A DNA stretch of 51,632 nt from Acidimicrobiia bacterium (GTDB taxonomy: Bacteria > Actinomycetota > Acidimicrobiia > Acidimicrobiales > Poriferisodalaceae). Of this stretch, positions 43,683-51,632 are shown one piece after another (the first letter of the stretch is position 1; every line of letters starts with the position of its first letter). The stretch spans positions 1 to 51,632 of the forward strand of contig JAJDZE010000002.1 of NCBI GenBank assembly GCA_022824805.1, given 5' to 3'. Both the position numbers and the translations under genes were made by a program. The notes under the pieces were generated by a model. The model saw nothing but the letters and a program-made list of their open reading frames with translations. It was not told the DNA's origin and did no database searches.

Positions 43683-43797
43683 GCCCCACTCCTACTCGCT
43701 GCCATAACCGTGTCCGAGGTCGCCATACGGGTCGCACGAGCCATCTCAGGCTTGTTCGTTGCTAGCGCTCACATGCACGAAGGGTGTGCAGCAGCGG

Positions 43798-44394
43798 TCA
43801 TTCGGTTGAGGGACGAGCGCCGAAGACCGAATCGAGATCGCAGGCGAAGCCGGGCAGCACGTCCGCTCCGTCAAGGGCATCTTCGGGGCCAAGGACGGCG
43901 ACCGGCAGGTCGGGGCTATGGACCTCGACCGTGCGGGTTTCCGGGTAGAGCACCCAGACGAGATTCACGCCGTAGTCGACCCACATGCGGCCACGCCCAT
44001 GGTCGTATCGGCGGCTGTCCGAAGGCGACTTGACCTCGACCACGAGGTCGGGCACCGCTTCTGGGTAGCCGGGTATGTCAGCGTCGAGCGGGATCTTCTC
44101 AGCGGAGGTGTACGCGATGTCCGGCTCGCGCACGGTGTCGGGGTCGCGTTCGAGCCACACGCCCGAGTCGGACGCCACCAGCGAGCCCAGCCCACGCGGC
44201 TCGGCGAAGTTGAACAAGTGGGCGACGAGTCTCACGACGATTCTGCCGTGGCGGTGTCCTGGCGACATGGTCTCGTGAAGCACTCCCCGGACGAGTTCGC
44301 CGCGAACGCCTTCGCTGTGGAGCCGCAGCAGGTCATCGGCGGTCAGCAGCGGTACCTCGGCCGCTGGCTGATTGTATGTTTCGACAACTTTCAT
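43798..44394 (-). CDS. Uma2-family protein (PD-(D/E)xK nuclease fold, DUF820)
   Basis: A 198-residue protein, the usual family size, from ATG 44394 with AGGA six bases before it. TADDLLRLHSEGVRGELVRG is the typical N-terminus; PDIAY (Asp92) and PDLVVEVKSPSD (Glu120, Lys122) supply the D...ExK catalytic set; WVDYGVNLVWVLYPETRTV is the C-terminal family signature. Uma2 proteins are multiplied in many genomes and are thought to be endonucleases or mobile-element-related, without a firm role. Frame open upstream to 44625 but without a better start. Confidence 0.87.
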   Translation of the reverse strand: MKVVETYNQPAAEVPLLTADDLLRLHSEGVRGELVRGVLHETMSPGHRHGRIVVRLVAHLFNFAEPRGLGSLVASDSGVWLERDPDTVREPDIAYTSAEKIPLDADIPGYPEAVPDLVVEVKSPSDSRRYDHGRGRMWVDYGVNLVWVLYPETRTVEVHSPDLPVAVLGPEDALDGADVLPGFACDLDSVFGARPSTE

Positions 44395-44645
44395 ACTATT
44401 TCCTGCCACCAACATGTGACTCAGCCACATACTACCCGTGCCTGCGGGGCCCAATCGGAGTGAAATCGGCACCCTGCCGTCTCGCCTTGGGGCAAGTGCC
44501 CGTCCTGTCCACCGTCGGGTGCTGCTCTGGCCGTGCTGCGCCTCTGCTTCGCGAGGCATCGAGGCGGTAACTTCGCTGGGAGCGGTGCGGGCACAGCCGG
44601 GCATCGCCCGAACCGCATCGGCCAAATCACAGGGGGATACCGCAC

Positions 44646-46367
44646 ATGCTCGATACCAGGATTGCGGGCGGCACGATCATCGACGGCACAGGAGCGCCGC
44701 GCTTCGAGGGCGACCTCGGCATTGCGGACGGGCGCATCGTGGCCGTCGGCGACGAGGCGGTGCAGGCGGCCGGCAGCGCTGCCCAGACCATCGACGCCTC
44801 CGGCATGGTGGTCGCGCCCGGCTTCGTCGACATCCACACGCACTTCGACGCCCAGGTCTTCTGGGACACCACCCTGTCCCCGTCGCCATTGCACGGCGTG
44901 ACCACGGTGATCGGCGGCAACTGCGGCTTCACCATCGCCCCGCTGGAACCCGACCACGGCGACTACCTGATGCGGATGCTCGCCCGGGTGGAGGGCATGC
45001 CGCTCGAATCACTGCAAGAGGGCGTGCCGTGGGACTGGCGCAGTTTCGGCGAATACCTCGACTCGATCGACGGAACACTGATGCCCAACGCCGGATTTCT
45101 GGTCGGGCACTGCGCGCTGCGGCGGATCGTGATGGGGGAGCGCTCGGTGGGCCACGAGGCCACGCCCGACGAGCTCGAGGCCATGAAGCAGCTGCTGGCC
45201 GAGAGCATCGCCTCGGGCGGGCTGGGCTTCAGCTCGTCGTGGGCCAAGACACACAACGACGCTGCCGGCGAGGCGGTGCCCTCGCGCCACGCCTCCACCA
45301 GCGAGCTGATCGAACTGTGCTCGGTGCTGCGGTCGAGCCCGGCGGTAGCTCTCGAGTTCATCCCCACCATCGAGCACTTCGACACCGACGTGTACCAGCT
45401 GCTCGCCGACATGTCGGTGGCGGCGGACAGGCCGCTCAACTGGAACGTGATCTTCGCCAACGGCCGGCACCGAGATGTCATTGCCCAGAAGCTCGAGGCC
45501 AGCAACTTCGCTGCTCGCCAAGGCGGGCGTGTGGTGGCGCTGACCGCCCCGATGCCCGCGGTCAGCCGTCTGTGCTTCGAGAGCGGATTCCTGCTCGACA
45601 CGCTGCACGGCTGGGCCGAGCCCATGGCGCTGCCGCCGGCAGAGAAAATGCAGCTGCTGGCCGACTCGCAGCGCCGCGCCGAGCTGAACGATCTCGCCCA
45701 GCAGCCGAGCGCATTCCGGGGCGTGGCTCGCTGGGAACGTCTCACCGTCGGCGAGGTCACCAAGCCCGAGCTCACGCACTTCGAAGGCCGCACGATCGGC
45801 GAGATTGCCGACGAGCAGGGCATCACGCCGTGGGATGCGCTCTGCGACTTGGTGGTTGCCGATGATCTCAAGACCGGCCTGTACCCGCGTGCTGCTGGCG
45901 ACGACGACGACAGCTGGGCACTGCGCCAGGAGCTGTGGAACGACGACCGCTGCGTGATCGGCGCATCGGACGCGGGCGCGCACCTCGACTTCCTGGCCAC
46001 CTTCAACTACTCGACGTACCTGCTGGCCGCCGCCCGTGACCGCCAGATGCTCGAGCTGGAAGACGCCATACACAAGCTCACTGACGTTCCGGCCCGCCTG
46101 TACGGCCTCGCGGACCGCGGCCGCCTGGCCGAGGGTTGCCATGCCGATGTCGTGGTGTTCGACCCCGACGAGGTGGCGCCCAAGCCGATCGAGGTGCGCG
46201 AGGACCTACCCGGTGGTGCGTGGCGCCTCTACGGCGAGGCCGACGGCATCGACACGGTGCTGATCAACGGCGAGGTCGCCGTCAGCGGAGGCGAGTTCAC
46301 CGACGCGCGGCCGGGGACCCTGCTGCGGGCTGGGCGAGACACGGTGCCGGTGACCGCAACCGGCTGA
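44646..46367 (+). CDS. D-aminoacylase-type amidohydrolase (amidohydrolase family 3)
   Basis: A 573-residue metal hydrolase of the N-acyl-D-amino-acid deacylase type: TIIDGTGAPRFEGDLGIADG, metal site VDIHTHFDAQVFWD, VIGGNCGFTIAP with the ligand Cys, SSWAKTHNDAAG, and ASDAGAHLDFLATFN with the catalytic Asp. Members cleave N-acyl-D-amino acids and related cyclic or acyl amides. AGGGGGA precedes the ATG. It is alone on its strand between Uma2 and rplM. Substrate class is a family inference. Confidence 0.88.
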   Translation: MLDTRIAGGTIIDGTGAPRFEGDLGIADGRIVAVGDEAVQAAGSAAQTIDASGMVVAPGFVDIHTHFDAQVFWDTTLSPSPLHGVTTVIGGNCGFTIAPLEPDHGDYLMRMLARVEGMPLESLQEGVPWDWRSFGEYLDSIDGTLMPNAGFLVGHCALRRIVMGERSVGHEATPDELEAMKQLLAESIASGGLGFSSSWAKTHNDAAGEAVPSRHASTSELIELCSVLRSSPAVALEFIPTIEHFDTDVYQLLADMSVAADRPLNWNVIFANGRHRDVIAQKLEASNFAARQGGRVVALTAPMPAVSRLCFESGFLLDTLHGWAEPMALPPAEKMQLLADSQRRAELNDLAQQPSAFRGVARWERLTVGEVTKPELTHFEGRTIGEIADEQGITPWDALCDLVVADDLKTGLYPRAAGDDDDSWALRQELWNDDRCVIGASDAGAHLDFLATFNYSTYLLAAARDRQMLELEDAIHKLTDVPARLYGLADRGRLAEGCHADVVVFDPDEVAPKPIEVREDLPGGAWRLYGEADGIDTVLINGEVAVSGGEFTDARPGTLLRAGRDTVPVTATG

Positions 46368-46426
46368 CAAACCAAGCCGCAACTGCGCCTGCGCCGGCAC
46401 CCCGCAGCGTGGTCGCCGTTGCCCGG

Positions 46427-46432
46427 TAGCCT
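46427..46432 (+). promoter_or_regulatory. -10-like TAGCCT before rplM
   Basis: GGTAGCCT, shared with the candidate rplC promoter, sits 74 bp before the rplM GTG and lies inside a small inverted repeat CCCGG/CCGGG (46422-46438). No clear -35 is visible. Confidence 0.35.
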
Positions 46433-46505
46433 TGCCGGGTCCGATGCCCAGTGCCGATGCACGGTTCTGGGACGAAGCCGACACCATCCCATGCGGAGTT
46501 CCAGC

Positions 46506-46952
46506 GTGCGCACTTATGCCCCCAGAGCATCTGAGATCGAGCGCTCCTGGTTCGTCGTCGATGCCGAGGGCATGGTGCTGGGTCGCATGGCGACCGAGGT
46601 CGCCAAGATCCTGCGCGGCAAGCACAAGCCCACCTTCGCCCCCTACATCGACGGCGGCGACCACGTCGTCGTGGTGAACGCCGACAAGGTTGTGCTGACC
46701 GGTGACAAGGCCACCAACAAGCTCGTGCACCGCCACTCGGGCTACCCCGGCGGTCTGCACAGCGAGAGATACGGCGACCTGCTGGCCCGCCGACCGGCAG
46801 ACGCGGTGCGGCGAACCATCCGCGGCATGCTGCCGCACAACCGCTTGGGCCGGGCTCAGCTGCGCAAGCTGAAGGTGTACGCCGGGCCCGATCATCCCCA
46901 TGCCGCTCAGCAGCCCCAGCCGCTGCCGCTGCCCCACGCCATGGCGCACTGA
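46506..46952 (+). CDS. rplM: 50S ribosomal protein L13 (uL13)
   Basis: A 148-residue L13 ([60 protein letters not shown]). The GTG at 46506 gives the canonical N-terminus and has GGAG eight bases upstream; ATG 46491 is in frame but would add five residues. The last residues are His/Pro/Gln-rich. Confidence 0.97.
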   Translation: MRTYAPRASEIERSWFVVDAEGMVLGRMATEVAKILRGKHKPTFAPYIDGGDHVVVVNADKVVLTGDKATNKLVHRHSGYPGGLHSERYGDLLARRPADAVRRTIRGMLPHNRLGRAQLRKLKVYAGPDHPHAAQQPQPLPLPHAMAH

Positions 46953-47011
46953 GACGCCGTTCCGAACGCTGTAGCCGATACGCCACACCCGACGAGAAAG
47001 ACCCCGATTTC

Positions 47012-47404
47012 GTGCCCGTTCCGCTGACGCAGACCACTGGCCGCCGCAAGCGTGCCGTCGCCCGGGTGAGGTTCCTGCCCGGCAGCGGCAACATCTCGGT
47101 GAATGATCGCCCGTTCGAGGAGTACTTCACGTCGTCGGTGCACCGCATGGAGATCACCGAGCCGCTGCGACTCACCGAGGCCGCCGCGAACTACGACGTC
47201 AGCGCCACCGTGGACGGTGGCGGGGTGGCGGGACAGGCCGGCGCATTGCGCTTGGGCATTGCCCGCTCGCTGGTGGTGCTCGACCCCGAGGTGCGGCCGA
47301 CGCTGAAGTCGGCCGGCCTGCTGCATCGCGACGACCGCAAGAAGGAATCCAAGAAGTACGGCCTCAAGAAGGCCCGCAAGGCGCCCCAGTATTCCAAGCG
47401 TTAG
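47012..47404 (+). CDS. rpsI: 30S ribosomal protein S9 (uS9)
   Basis: A 130-residue S9 ([47 protein letters not shown]), whose C-terminal Lys-Arg contacts P-site tRNA. GTG start. It lies 59 bp after rplM in the usual L13-S9 pair. Confidence 0.97.
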   Translation: MPVPLTQTTGRRKRAVARVRFLPGSGNISVNDRPFEEYFTSSVHRMEITEPLRLTEAAANYDVSATVDGGGVAGQAGALRLGIARSLVVLDPEVRPTLKSAGLLHRDDRKKESKKYGLKKARKAPQYSKR

Positions 47405-47474
47405 CGGCCGGTCTGGTCTCGGCGGCTGGTCCCAGCAATCCAGCGGTCAGGTGCAGGCTCGGCGGCGAAGCGTG

Positions 47475-49004
47475 ATGGGACTCAGTTTCGGCACCGACGG
47501 CGTTCGAGGGAGCGCCTTCGACGACATCGACGAGGTTGTCGCACACGCTCTGGGGCGCGCGGCGAACCGGGCGCTGTTCGCAGGCAAAGATGCTGCGCGC
47601 TGGGCGGTCGGACGCGACACACGCGCATCGGGTCCTGCGCTGGCGCGAGCGCTCGCTGCCGGCTTGCGCGCGACCGGGGCTGAGGTCATTGACCTCGGCG
47701 TCGTGCCCACACCGGTCGTGGCATTCGCAGCCCAGCACCTCGGCACCGCCGGCGCCATGATCTCCGCGTCCCACAATCCGTGGCATGACAACGGCGTCAA
47801 GCTGTTCGCCGCGGGCGGCACCAAGCTCAGCGATAGCGAGCAGTCCGCGGTAGCACGGCGGCTCGAAGACCTGCGGCTGACCCACGGCGACCGGCCGTCG
47901 GCGGCAGAGATCGCGCGCCGACGCGACGCGGTTCCGCCGACCGTCTCGGACACGGGCCCCGGAACCGCTCCTTCGGTCGACTCCTCTGCTCGCGCTGCGG
48001 CCGAACCCGCGGTCGGTGCTGTCGAAGTTCAGGCGGCTTCGACGAGCGAGACAGCCCGAATGCTGGATGCGTATGAGCACTCGCTGAGCGCTGCCATCGA
48101 CGGTCGCACGCTCGACGGCCTGCACCTGGTGGTTGACGGCGCCAACGGGGCCAGCGCATCGCTCGCACCCGCAGCGCTGCAGCGGCTGGGCGCGCAGGTC
48201 ACAGCGCTCTTCTGCGAGCCCGACGGTCGCAACATCAACGACGGCTGCGGATCGGTGAATCCTGGCGCGCTGGGGGCGGCGGTTCTCGACATCGGCGCAG
48301 ATCTGGGCGTGGCGTTCGACGGTGACGGCGACCGGCTGATTGCGGTGGACAGTGAGGGGCAGATCATCGACGGCGATCGCCAGATGGCACTGTTCGCGGT
48401 TGACCTGGCGGAGCGGGGCCTGCTCGCCGGCAACACGCTGGTCGTGACCGTCATGTCCAACCTGGGGTTGCGCCGGGCGATGGCCGAGGCCGGCATCGAG
48501 GTAGTCACCACCGCAGTCGGGGACCGTGCGGTGCTCGAAGCATTGGATGCCGGCGGCCACAGCCTCGGCGGCGAGCAGTCGGGTCACATCGTCTTCCGGC
48601 ACGAGGCCACCACCGGCGATGGGCTGCGCAGCGCGGTCCACCTGGCTGATCTCGTTGCCCGGCGGGCCGCAGGCGGGATGCCGCTGACGAGCGCCACTGT
48701 GTCTGCCGATGCGCCGCTGACGAGCGCCGCACTTGCGTCGCAAGCGATGCAGGCTGCTCCACAGGTGCTTCGCAGTGTGCCGGCCGAGTCGGGATCGCTC
48801 GCTGCCGAAACTCAGCGTGCGGTCGATGACATCGCTGCTGGGGCAGGCTCTGACGTGCGTGTGCTGGTCCGCGCCAGCGGTACCGAACCGGTCATCCGCA
48901 TCATGGTCGAGGCCCCGACCGAGCGCGCGGCAACCGACCTGGCAGACCGCCTCGCCGATGTGGTCGTGGAGGGACCTGGCGCGGCTGACGCCGCTGAGTC
49001 ATAG
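47475..49004 (+). CDS. glmM: phosphoglucosamine mutase with two insertions
   Basis: A 509-residue GlmM, which converts glucosamine-6-phosphate to the 1-phosphate for UDP-GlcNAc and peptidoglycan. LSFGTDGVRG is the N-terminus, AMISASHNPWHDNGVK has the phosphorylated Ser99, FDGDGDRLI the metal loop, SLGGEQSGHI the sugar-binding loop and RASGTEPVIRIMVEA the phosphate site. The family is about 445-450 long; the excess is a low-complexity stretch near residues 150-195 and an 11-residue repeat near 401-423 (PLTSATVSADA, PLTSAALASQA). I prefer ATG 47475; GTG 47451 is in frame. Confidence 0.95.
   Translation: MGLSFGTDGVRGSAFDDIDEVVAHALGRAANRALFAGKDAARWAVGRDTRASGPALARALAAGLRATGAEVIDLGVVPTPVVAFAAQHLGTAGAMISASHNPWHDNGVKLFAAGGTKLSDSEQSAVARRLEDLRLTHGDRPSAAEIARRRDAVPPTVSDTGPGTAPSVDSSARAAAEPAVGAVEVQAASTSETARMLDAYEHSLSAAIDGRTLDGLHLVVDGANGASASLAPAALQRLGAQVTALFCEPDGRNINDGCGSVNPGALGAAVLDIGADLGVAFDGDGDRLIAVDSEGQIIDGDRQMALFAVDLAERGLLAGNTLVVTVMSNLGLRRAMAEAGIEVVTTAVGDRAVLEALDAGGHSLGGEQSGHIVFRHEATTGDGLRSAVHLADLVARRAAGGMPLTSATVSADAPLTSAALASQAMQAAPQVLRSVPAESGSLAAETQRAVDDIAAGAGSDVRVLVRASGTEPVIRIMVEAPTERAATDLADRLADVVVEGPGAADAAES
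48680..48745 (+). repeat. 33-nt in-frame tandem repeat (x2) in glmM
   Basis: gccgctgacgagcgcc is repeated exactly at 48680-48695 and 48713-48728, offset 33 (11 codons). The units have otherwise diverged. Confidence 0.75.
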
Positions 49005-49026
49005 GCGCGGCCGGCACCGCGCGTGA

Positions 49027-49950
49027 TCAGGTGTAGACGTTCAGGAACGCCTCGTTGAGCCGGCGGTCTACGTAGAACACGCCCTTGCCGAGCTGCTCGG
49101 CATCCCATGTGCGCTGTGGCACATCGGGGTAGTGGATATAGCCCCCCGAGAACACCTCATTGCGATTGCCCGACGGATCCCAGAAATAGATCGTCTGGCC
49201 CCGGGTGATGCCGTGGCGAGTCGGGCCGATGTCGACGGGGATGTCGTAGCGGCTCATGACGTCGCCTGCATGGGCCACGTCGTTCCAGCTCTCCAGAAAG
49301 AACGACACGTGGTGGAAGATGGCCGGCTCCTCGGCCGCGACGAACGCGACGTCGTGGGCCTTGTTGGCGCAGGTGAGGAACGGCGCCACGTACGTCCCGT
49401 CCGGCGCCTTGACCACCTCGGAGACCTCGAAGTCGAGCACGTCGGTGAACAGCGCGACCGTCTCGGCGATGTTCGGCCCGTACAGCAGGCAGTGATCCAT
49501 CCGGGTGGCCCGCATGCCACGGGGCTCTTCGTCCCACACATCGGGGTTGTGCGTCGGCGGCGTCTTGTCGGCAATCGCCATGTCGGCGTACAGGTGGATG
49601 GTGTGCCCGGCGGGGATCTGAAAGCTGACCACGCGGCCGAGCCCGGGCTGTGACCCCGGCTCGAGGTGGTCTACCTCGACACCGTGTGCGTACAGCCGGT
49701 CGGTCAGCTCGCTCAGGTCGGCGTCGTTGCGCACCTTGAAGCCCATGAAATCCATGCCGGGTTGGTCGGCGGGCCGCAGGATCACACTGTGATGGTCGAA
49801 TTCGTCGTAGGCCTTGAAATACTCACGGCCGTCATCGCCGGTCCCGACGTGGGAGAGGCCGACTCGATCGCGGTAGTGCACGATCGATCCTTCGATGTCG
49901 GTGGAGCGGATCTGTACATAGCCAGCTCGCATGACTCCCCTGATTGCCAT
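49027..49950 (-). CDS. catechol 2,3-dioxygenase (extradiol, XylE-like)
   Basis: A 307-residue two-module VOC-fold dioxygenase. The iron ligands fall at His153 (RMDHCLLYG), His214 (FHHVSFFLES) and Glu265 (NRNEVFSGG), and catalytic residues at His199, His246 and Tyr255, the same numbers as I recall for Pseudomonas XylE. It cleaves catechols next to the hydroxyls to yellow semialdehydes. Here it stands alone, inverted, between glmM and glmS. GGGGG precedes the ATG; no other aromatic-degradation gene is in view. Confidence 0.92.
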   Translation of the reverse strand: MAIRGVMRAGYVQIRSTDIEGSIVHYRDRVGLSHVGTGDDGREYFKAYDEFDHHSVILRPADQPGMDFMGFKVRNDADLSELTDRLYAHGVEVDHLEPGSQPGLGRVVSFQIPAGHTIHLYADMAIADKTPPTHNPDVWDEEPRGMRATRMDHCLLYGPNIAETVALFTDVLDFEVSEVVKAPDGTYVAPFLTCANKAHDVAFVAAEEPAIFHHVSFFLESWNDVAHAGDVMSRYDIPVDIGPTRHGITRGQTIYFWDPSGNRNEVFSGGYIHYPDVPQRTWDAEQLGKGVFYVDRRLNEAFLNVYT

Positions 49951-50067
49951 GGCGATACCCCCAATTTGTGAGCAGGTTCACATATCTAATCACGCAGCCC
50001 CCACGCCCGCCGCCGGTGGCTGCTCACCGGGCCGACTGGCTGTCAGGTGCTCGGTACCCTCGCTGAT

Positions 50068-51632
50068 GTGTGCGGGATTGTGGCCGTCATCGGCCGCCGC
50101 GACGACCGGGTTGCGCTGGAGGCGTCCACGGTGGTCCCGCGGCTGCACGACGCTGCCGACCGGCTCGCCGCAGCGGCGTCCGGGGGCAGCTCCGGTACCC
50201 CCTTCGACAGACACGACCCCCTCGATCAGCTTGAAGCCGCCAGCGCAGTGCTGCACGAGGTCGACGAGGCGCTGCGATCGCTTCCCGGAGTCCGCCTGCT
50301 GGTATCCGACGCCAAGTGCGTGCTCGACATCGAGACCGCCTTGGCGACGGTGGATGAACTCATCGCCGATATCGACAGTGCCGTTGATGCGGGCGATGTG
50401 CTGCCCGGCGACGAGGGCGCCCGCATCGAGCGCATCAATGCCTGCCTGAGCGAGCTGGCCGACCACGCTTTCGCCCTGCGCCGGGACCGACTGCGGATGG
50501 CGCGGGAAGTGATCGGGCTCTGGGGCGGCACACCTCCGGCGGCGGCCGTCGGCGGGCTCTGGTCGATCCAGGTGGCGCTGTCCGCACTTGACCGTCTCGA
50601 AGTTCGTGGGCGGGATTCGGCCGGGTTGCAGGTGTTCGTACACGGAGCACGGCTTGACGCCGGTGTCGGTGGTGCGAACGGCGGCCGGCTCACCGATCCA
50701 CTGTTCGGTGCCGGTGCGGCGCGCGACACGGGCAACGGGCTGGCGTTCGTGTACAAGACAGCGTCGGAAATCGGCGAGCTCGGCGACAACACGACGGCTT
50801 TGAGATCGCAGATCCGCCAGGACAGCTTGCTGCGCTGGGCGCTGTGCGCCGACGGTGCCGAGACGGTCGTGCTGGGCCACACCCGCTGGGCCAGCATCGG
50901 CATCGTCTCGGTGCCCAATACCCATCCCCTCGATGCGTGGGATCCCTCGGCCTCAGGCGCGGATGTCGCGCACATCTCTGATCCGAATGGCGGCGATGTC
51001 GCGCCCTTCTCTGATTCGAATGGCGGCGATGTCCCGCACATCGCCGCGGTGCTCAACGGTGACGTGGACAACTACGCCGACCTGATCGCGCAGCGACGGA
51101 TTCAGATTGCGCCCGAGATCACCACAGACGCCAAGGTCATCCCGATGATGCTGCGCCAGGCGCTCTCGGCAAGCTCGAACGTCGAGCGTTCCACGGGAAA
51201 CTCTGAGCAGCTTCGGCAAGCCTTCGCTGGGTCAGAGCAGCTTCGGCAAGCCTTCGCTGATGCCGTCAGCAGCTTCGAGGGCTCGGTGGCGATAGCGGCG
51301 CATGTCTCCGCGATGCCCGACGTGGTGGCGCTGGCACTGCGGGGGAGCGGGCAGGCGCTGTACGTGGGTGCGACGGGCCCGTCATACGTCGTCGCCAGCG
51401 AACCGTACGGCTTGGTTGAGGAATGCCGCCAGTACGTCCGCCTCGATGGAGAGACCCCGTCCGATCCGGCGAACCCTGTGGGCAGCCGCGGCCAGATCAT
51501 GCTGGTCGGTGCGCCCGCCGGCGCGGCAGCCGAACTCACCGCGCTCAGGCGCCTTTCCTACGACGGCACGGCGTTGCCCGTCGAAGCCGGTGACGTCGTG
51601 ACCGCCGAGGTCACCACCCGTGACATCGACCT
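50068..51632 (+). CDS. glmS: enlarged glucosamine-fructose-6-phosphate aminotransferase (GlmS-like), 5' part
   Basis: The frame starts at GTG 50068 with MCGIVAVIGRRDD, so Cys2 becomes the N-terminal nucleophile of a class II glutamine amidotransferase, and it is still open at the window end (521 codons). Later motifs are RGRDSAGLQV (180-189), VVLGHTRWASIG (268-278), NTHPLD, AAVLNGDVDNY (326-336), TTDAKVIPMM and FEGSVAIAAH. In ordinary GlmS RGxDSAG comes near residue 28; here about 150 mainly helical residues intervene, and more is added before HTRWA. Two tandem repeats also lie inside this domain. The SIS isomerase domains would follow beyond the window. It makes glucosamine-6-phosphate, the substrate of the adjacent glmM. 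Confidence 0.88.
   Translation, partial: MCGIVAVIGRRDDRVALEASTVVPRLHDAADRLAAAASGGSSGTPFDRHDPLDQLEAASAVLHEVDEALRSLPGVRLLVSDAKCVLDIETALATVDELIADIDSAVDAGDVLPGDEGARIERINACLSELADHAFALRRDRLRMAREVIGLWGGTPPAAAVGGLWSIQVALSALDRLEVRGRDSAGLQVFVHGARLDAGVGGANGGRLTDPLFGAGAARDTGNGLAFVYKTASEIGELGDNTTALRSQIRQDSLLRWALCADGAETVVLGHTRWASIGIVSVPNTHPLDAWDPSASGADVAHISDPNGGDVAPFSDSNGGDVPHIAAVLNGDVDNYADLIAQRRIQIAPEITTDAKVIPMMLRQALSASSNVERSTGNSEQLRQAFAGSEQLRQAFADAVSSFEGSVAIAAHVSAMPDVVALALRGSGQALYVGATGPSYVVASEPYGLVEECRQYVRLDGETPSDPANPVGSRGQIMLVGAPAGAAAELTALRRLSYDGTALPVEAGDVVTAEVTTRDID
50962..51042 (+). repeat. 33-nt in-frame repeat (x2.5) inside the glutaminase domain of glmS
   Basis: Units 50962-50994 and 50995-51027, plus a partial third (51028-51042), encode DVAHISDPNGG, DVAPFSDSNGG and DVPHI. 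They stand directly before the conserved AAVLNGDVDNY strand-loop. Confidence 0.9.
51202..51261 (+). repeat. 30-nt in-frame tandem repeat (x2) in glmS
   Basis: Units 51202-51231 and 51232-51261 are nearly identical (one internal mismatch and the last two bases) and encode SEQLRQAFAG and SEQLRQAFAD. The near-identity indicates a recent duplication. Confidence 0.92.

Noticed and set aside
1-51632. tRNA, rRNA, insertion sequences, prophage or integrase attachment sites
   Set aside because: I looked for cloverleaf ends, transposase motifs and terminal inverted repeats and saw none that I could support.

Overview
The window is a high-GC bacterial chromosome segment with many GTG and TTG starts, stop/start overlaps at most gene junctions, a zinc-ribbon S14, a short-LID adenylate kinase, a polyphosphate-glucokinase-like ROK protein and a soluble acyl-ACP desaturase. 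Together these point to Actinomycetota. Acidimicrobiia is my best guess (inference; no 16S or marker search was possible).

Layout. (1) 1-3983, minus strand: a three-subunit molybdenum hydroxylase of the xanthine dehydrogenase family (FAD, 2Fe-2S and Mo subunits), followed by a small MoaD/ThiS-like sulfur carrier. (2) 4168-14027, plus strand, divergent: a tightly packed operon with a ROK repressor, M20 amidohydrolase, lipoprotein sugar-binding protein, ABC permease, YhfX-like PLP protein, ABC ATPase, ROK sugar kinase, NagB-like deaminase, a secreted possibly lysozyme-like protein and a small lipoprotein. It looks like an uptake and catabolism system for amino sugars or muropeptides (inference). 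(3) 14083-18363: a four-gene operon of fatty acid hydroxylase/sterol desaturase family, GH3-type acyl-AMP-dependent amide synthetase, enolase-superfamily epimerase/racemase and a small membrane protein. The combination suggests synthesis of a hydroxylated N-acyl amino acid. (4) 18376-33670: the ribosomal superoperon rplC-D-W-B, rpsS, rplV, rpsC, rplP, rpmC, rpsQ, rplN-X-E, rpsZ, rpsH, rplF-R, rpsE, rpmD, rplO, secY, adk, rpmJ, rpsM-K-D, rpoA, rplQ. rpsJ is not in front of rplC, and map and infA are not between adk and rpmJ. (5) 33692-46367: a mixed block between rplQ and rplM with an RraA-like protein, acyl-ACP desaturase, a regulator remnant, a VapBC pair, Fe superoxide dismutase, a CxxC protein, an M16 lipoprotein protease, truA, a SWIM protein, a Uma2 nuclease-like protein and a D-aminoacylase-type amidohydrolase. 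(6) 46506-51632: rplM, rpsI, glmM, a catechol 2,3-dioxygenase on the other strand, and an unusually enlarged glmS-like gene that runs off the window.

The most striking pattern is not a single gene. Short tandem duplications recur throughout the housekeeping region. Inside coding sequences all the clear ones are multiples of three (15, 15, 27, 30, 33 and 33 nt in rplD, the rraA-like gene, rplC, glmS, glmM and glmS), adding repeat peptides to essential proteins. At gene junctions the units are 14, 15, 29 and 65 nt, plus a 66-nt spaced copy after adk. Several of these have duplicated a stop/start overlap and so created tiny, translationally coupled cistrons between ribosomal protein genes (rpsS/rplV, rplN/rplX, rpsM/rpsK). 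I saw no rRNA, tRNA, CRISPR array, insertion sequence or prophage.
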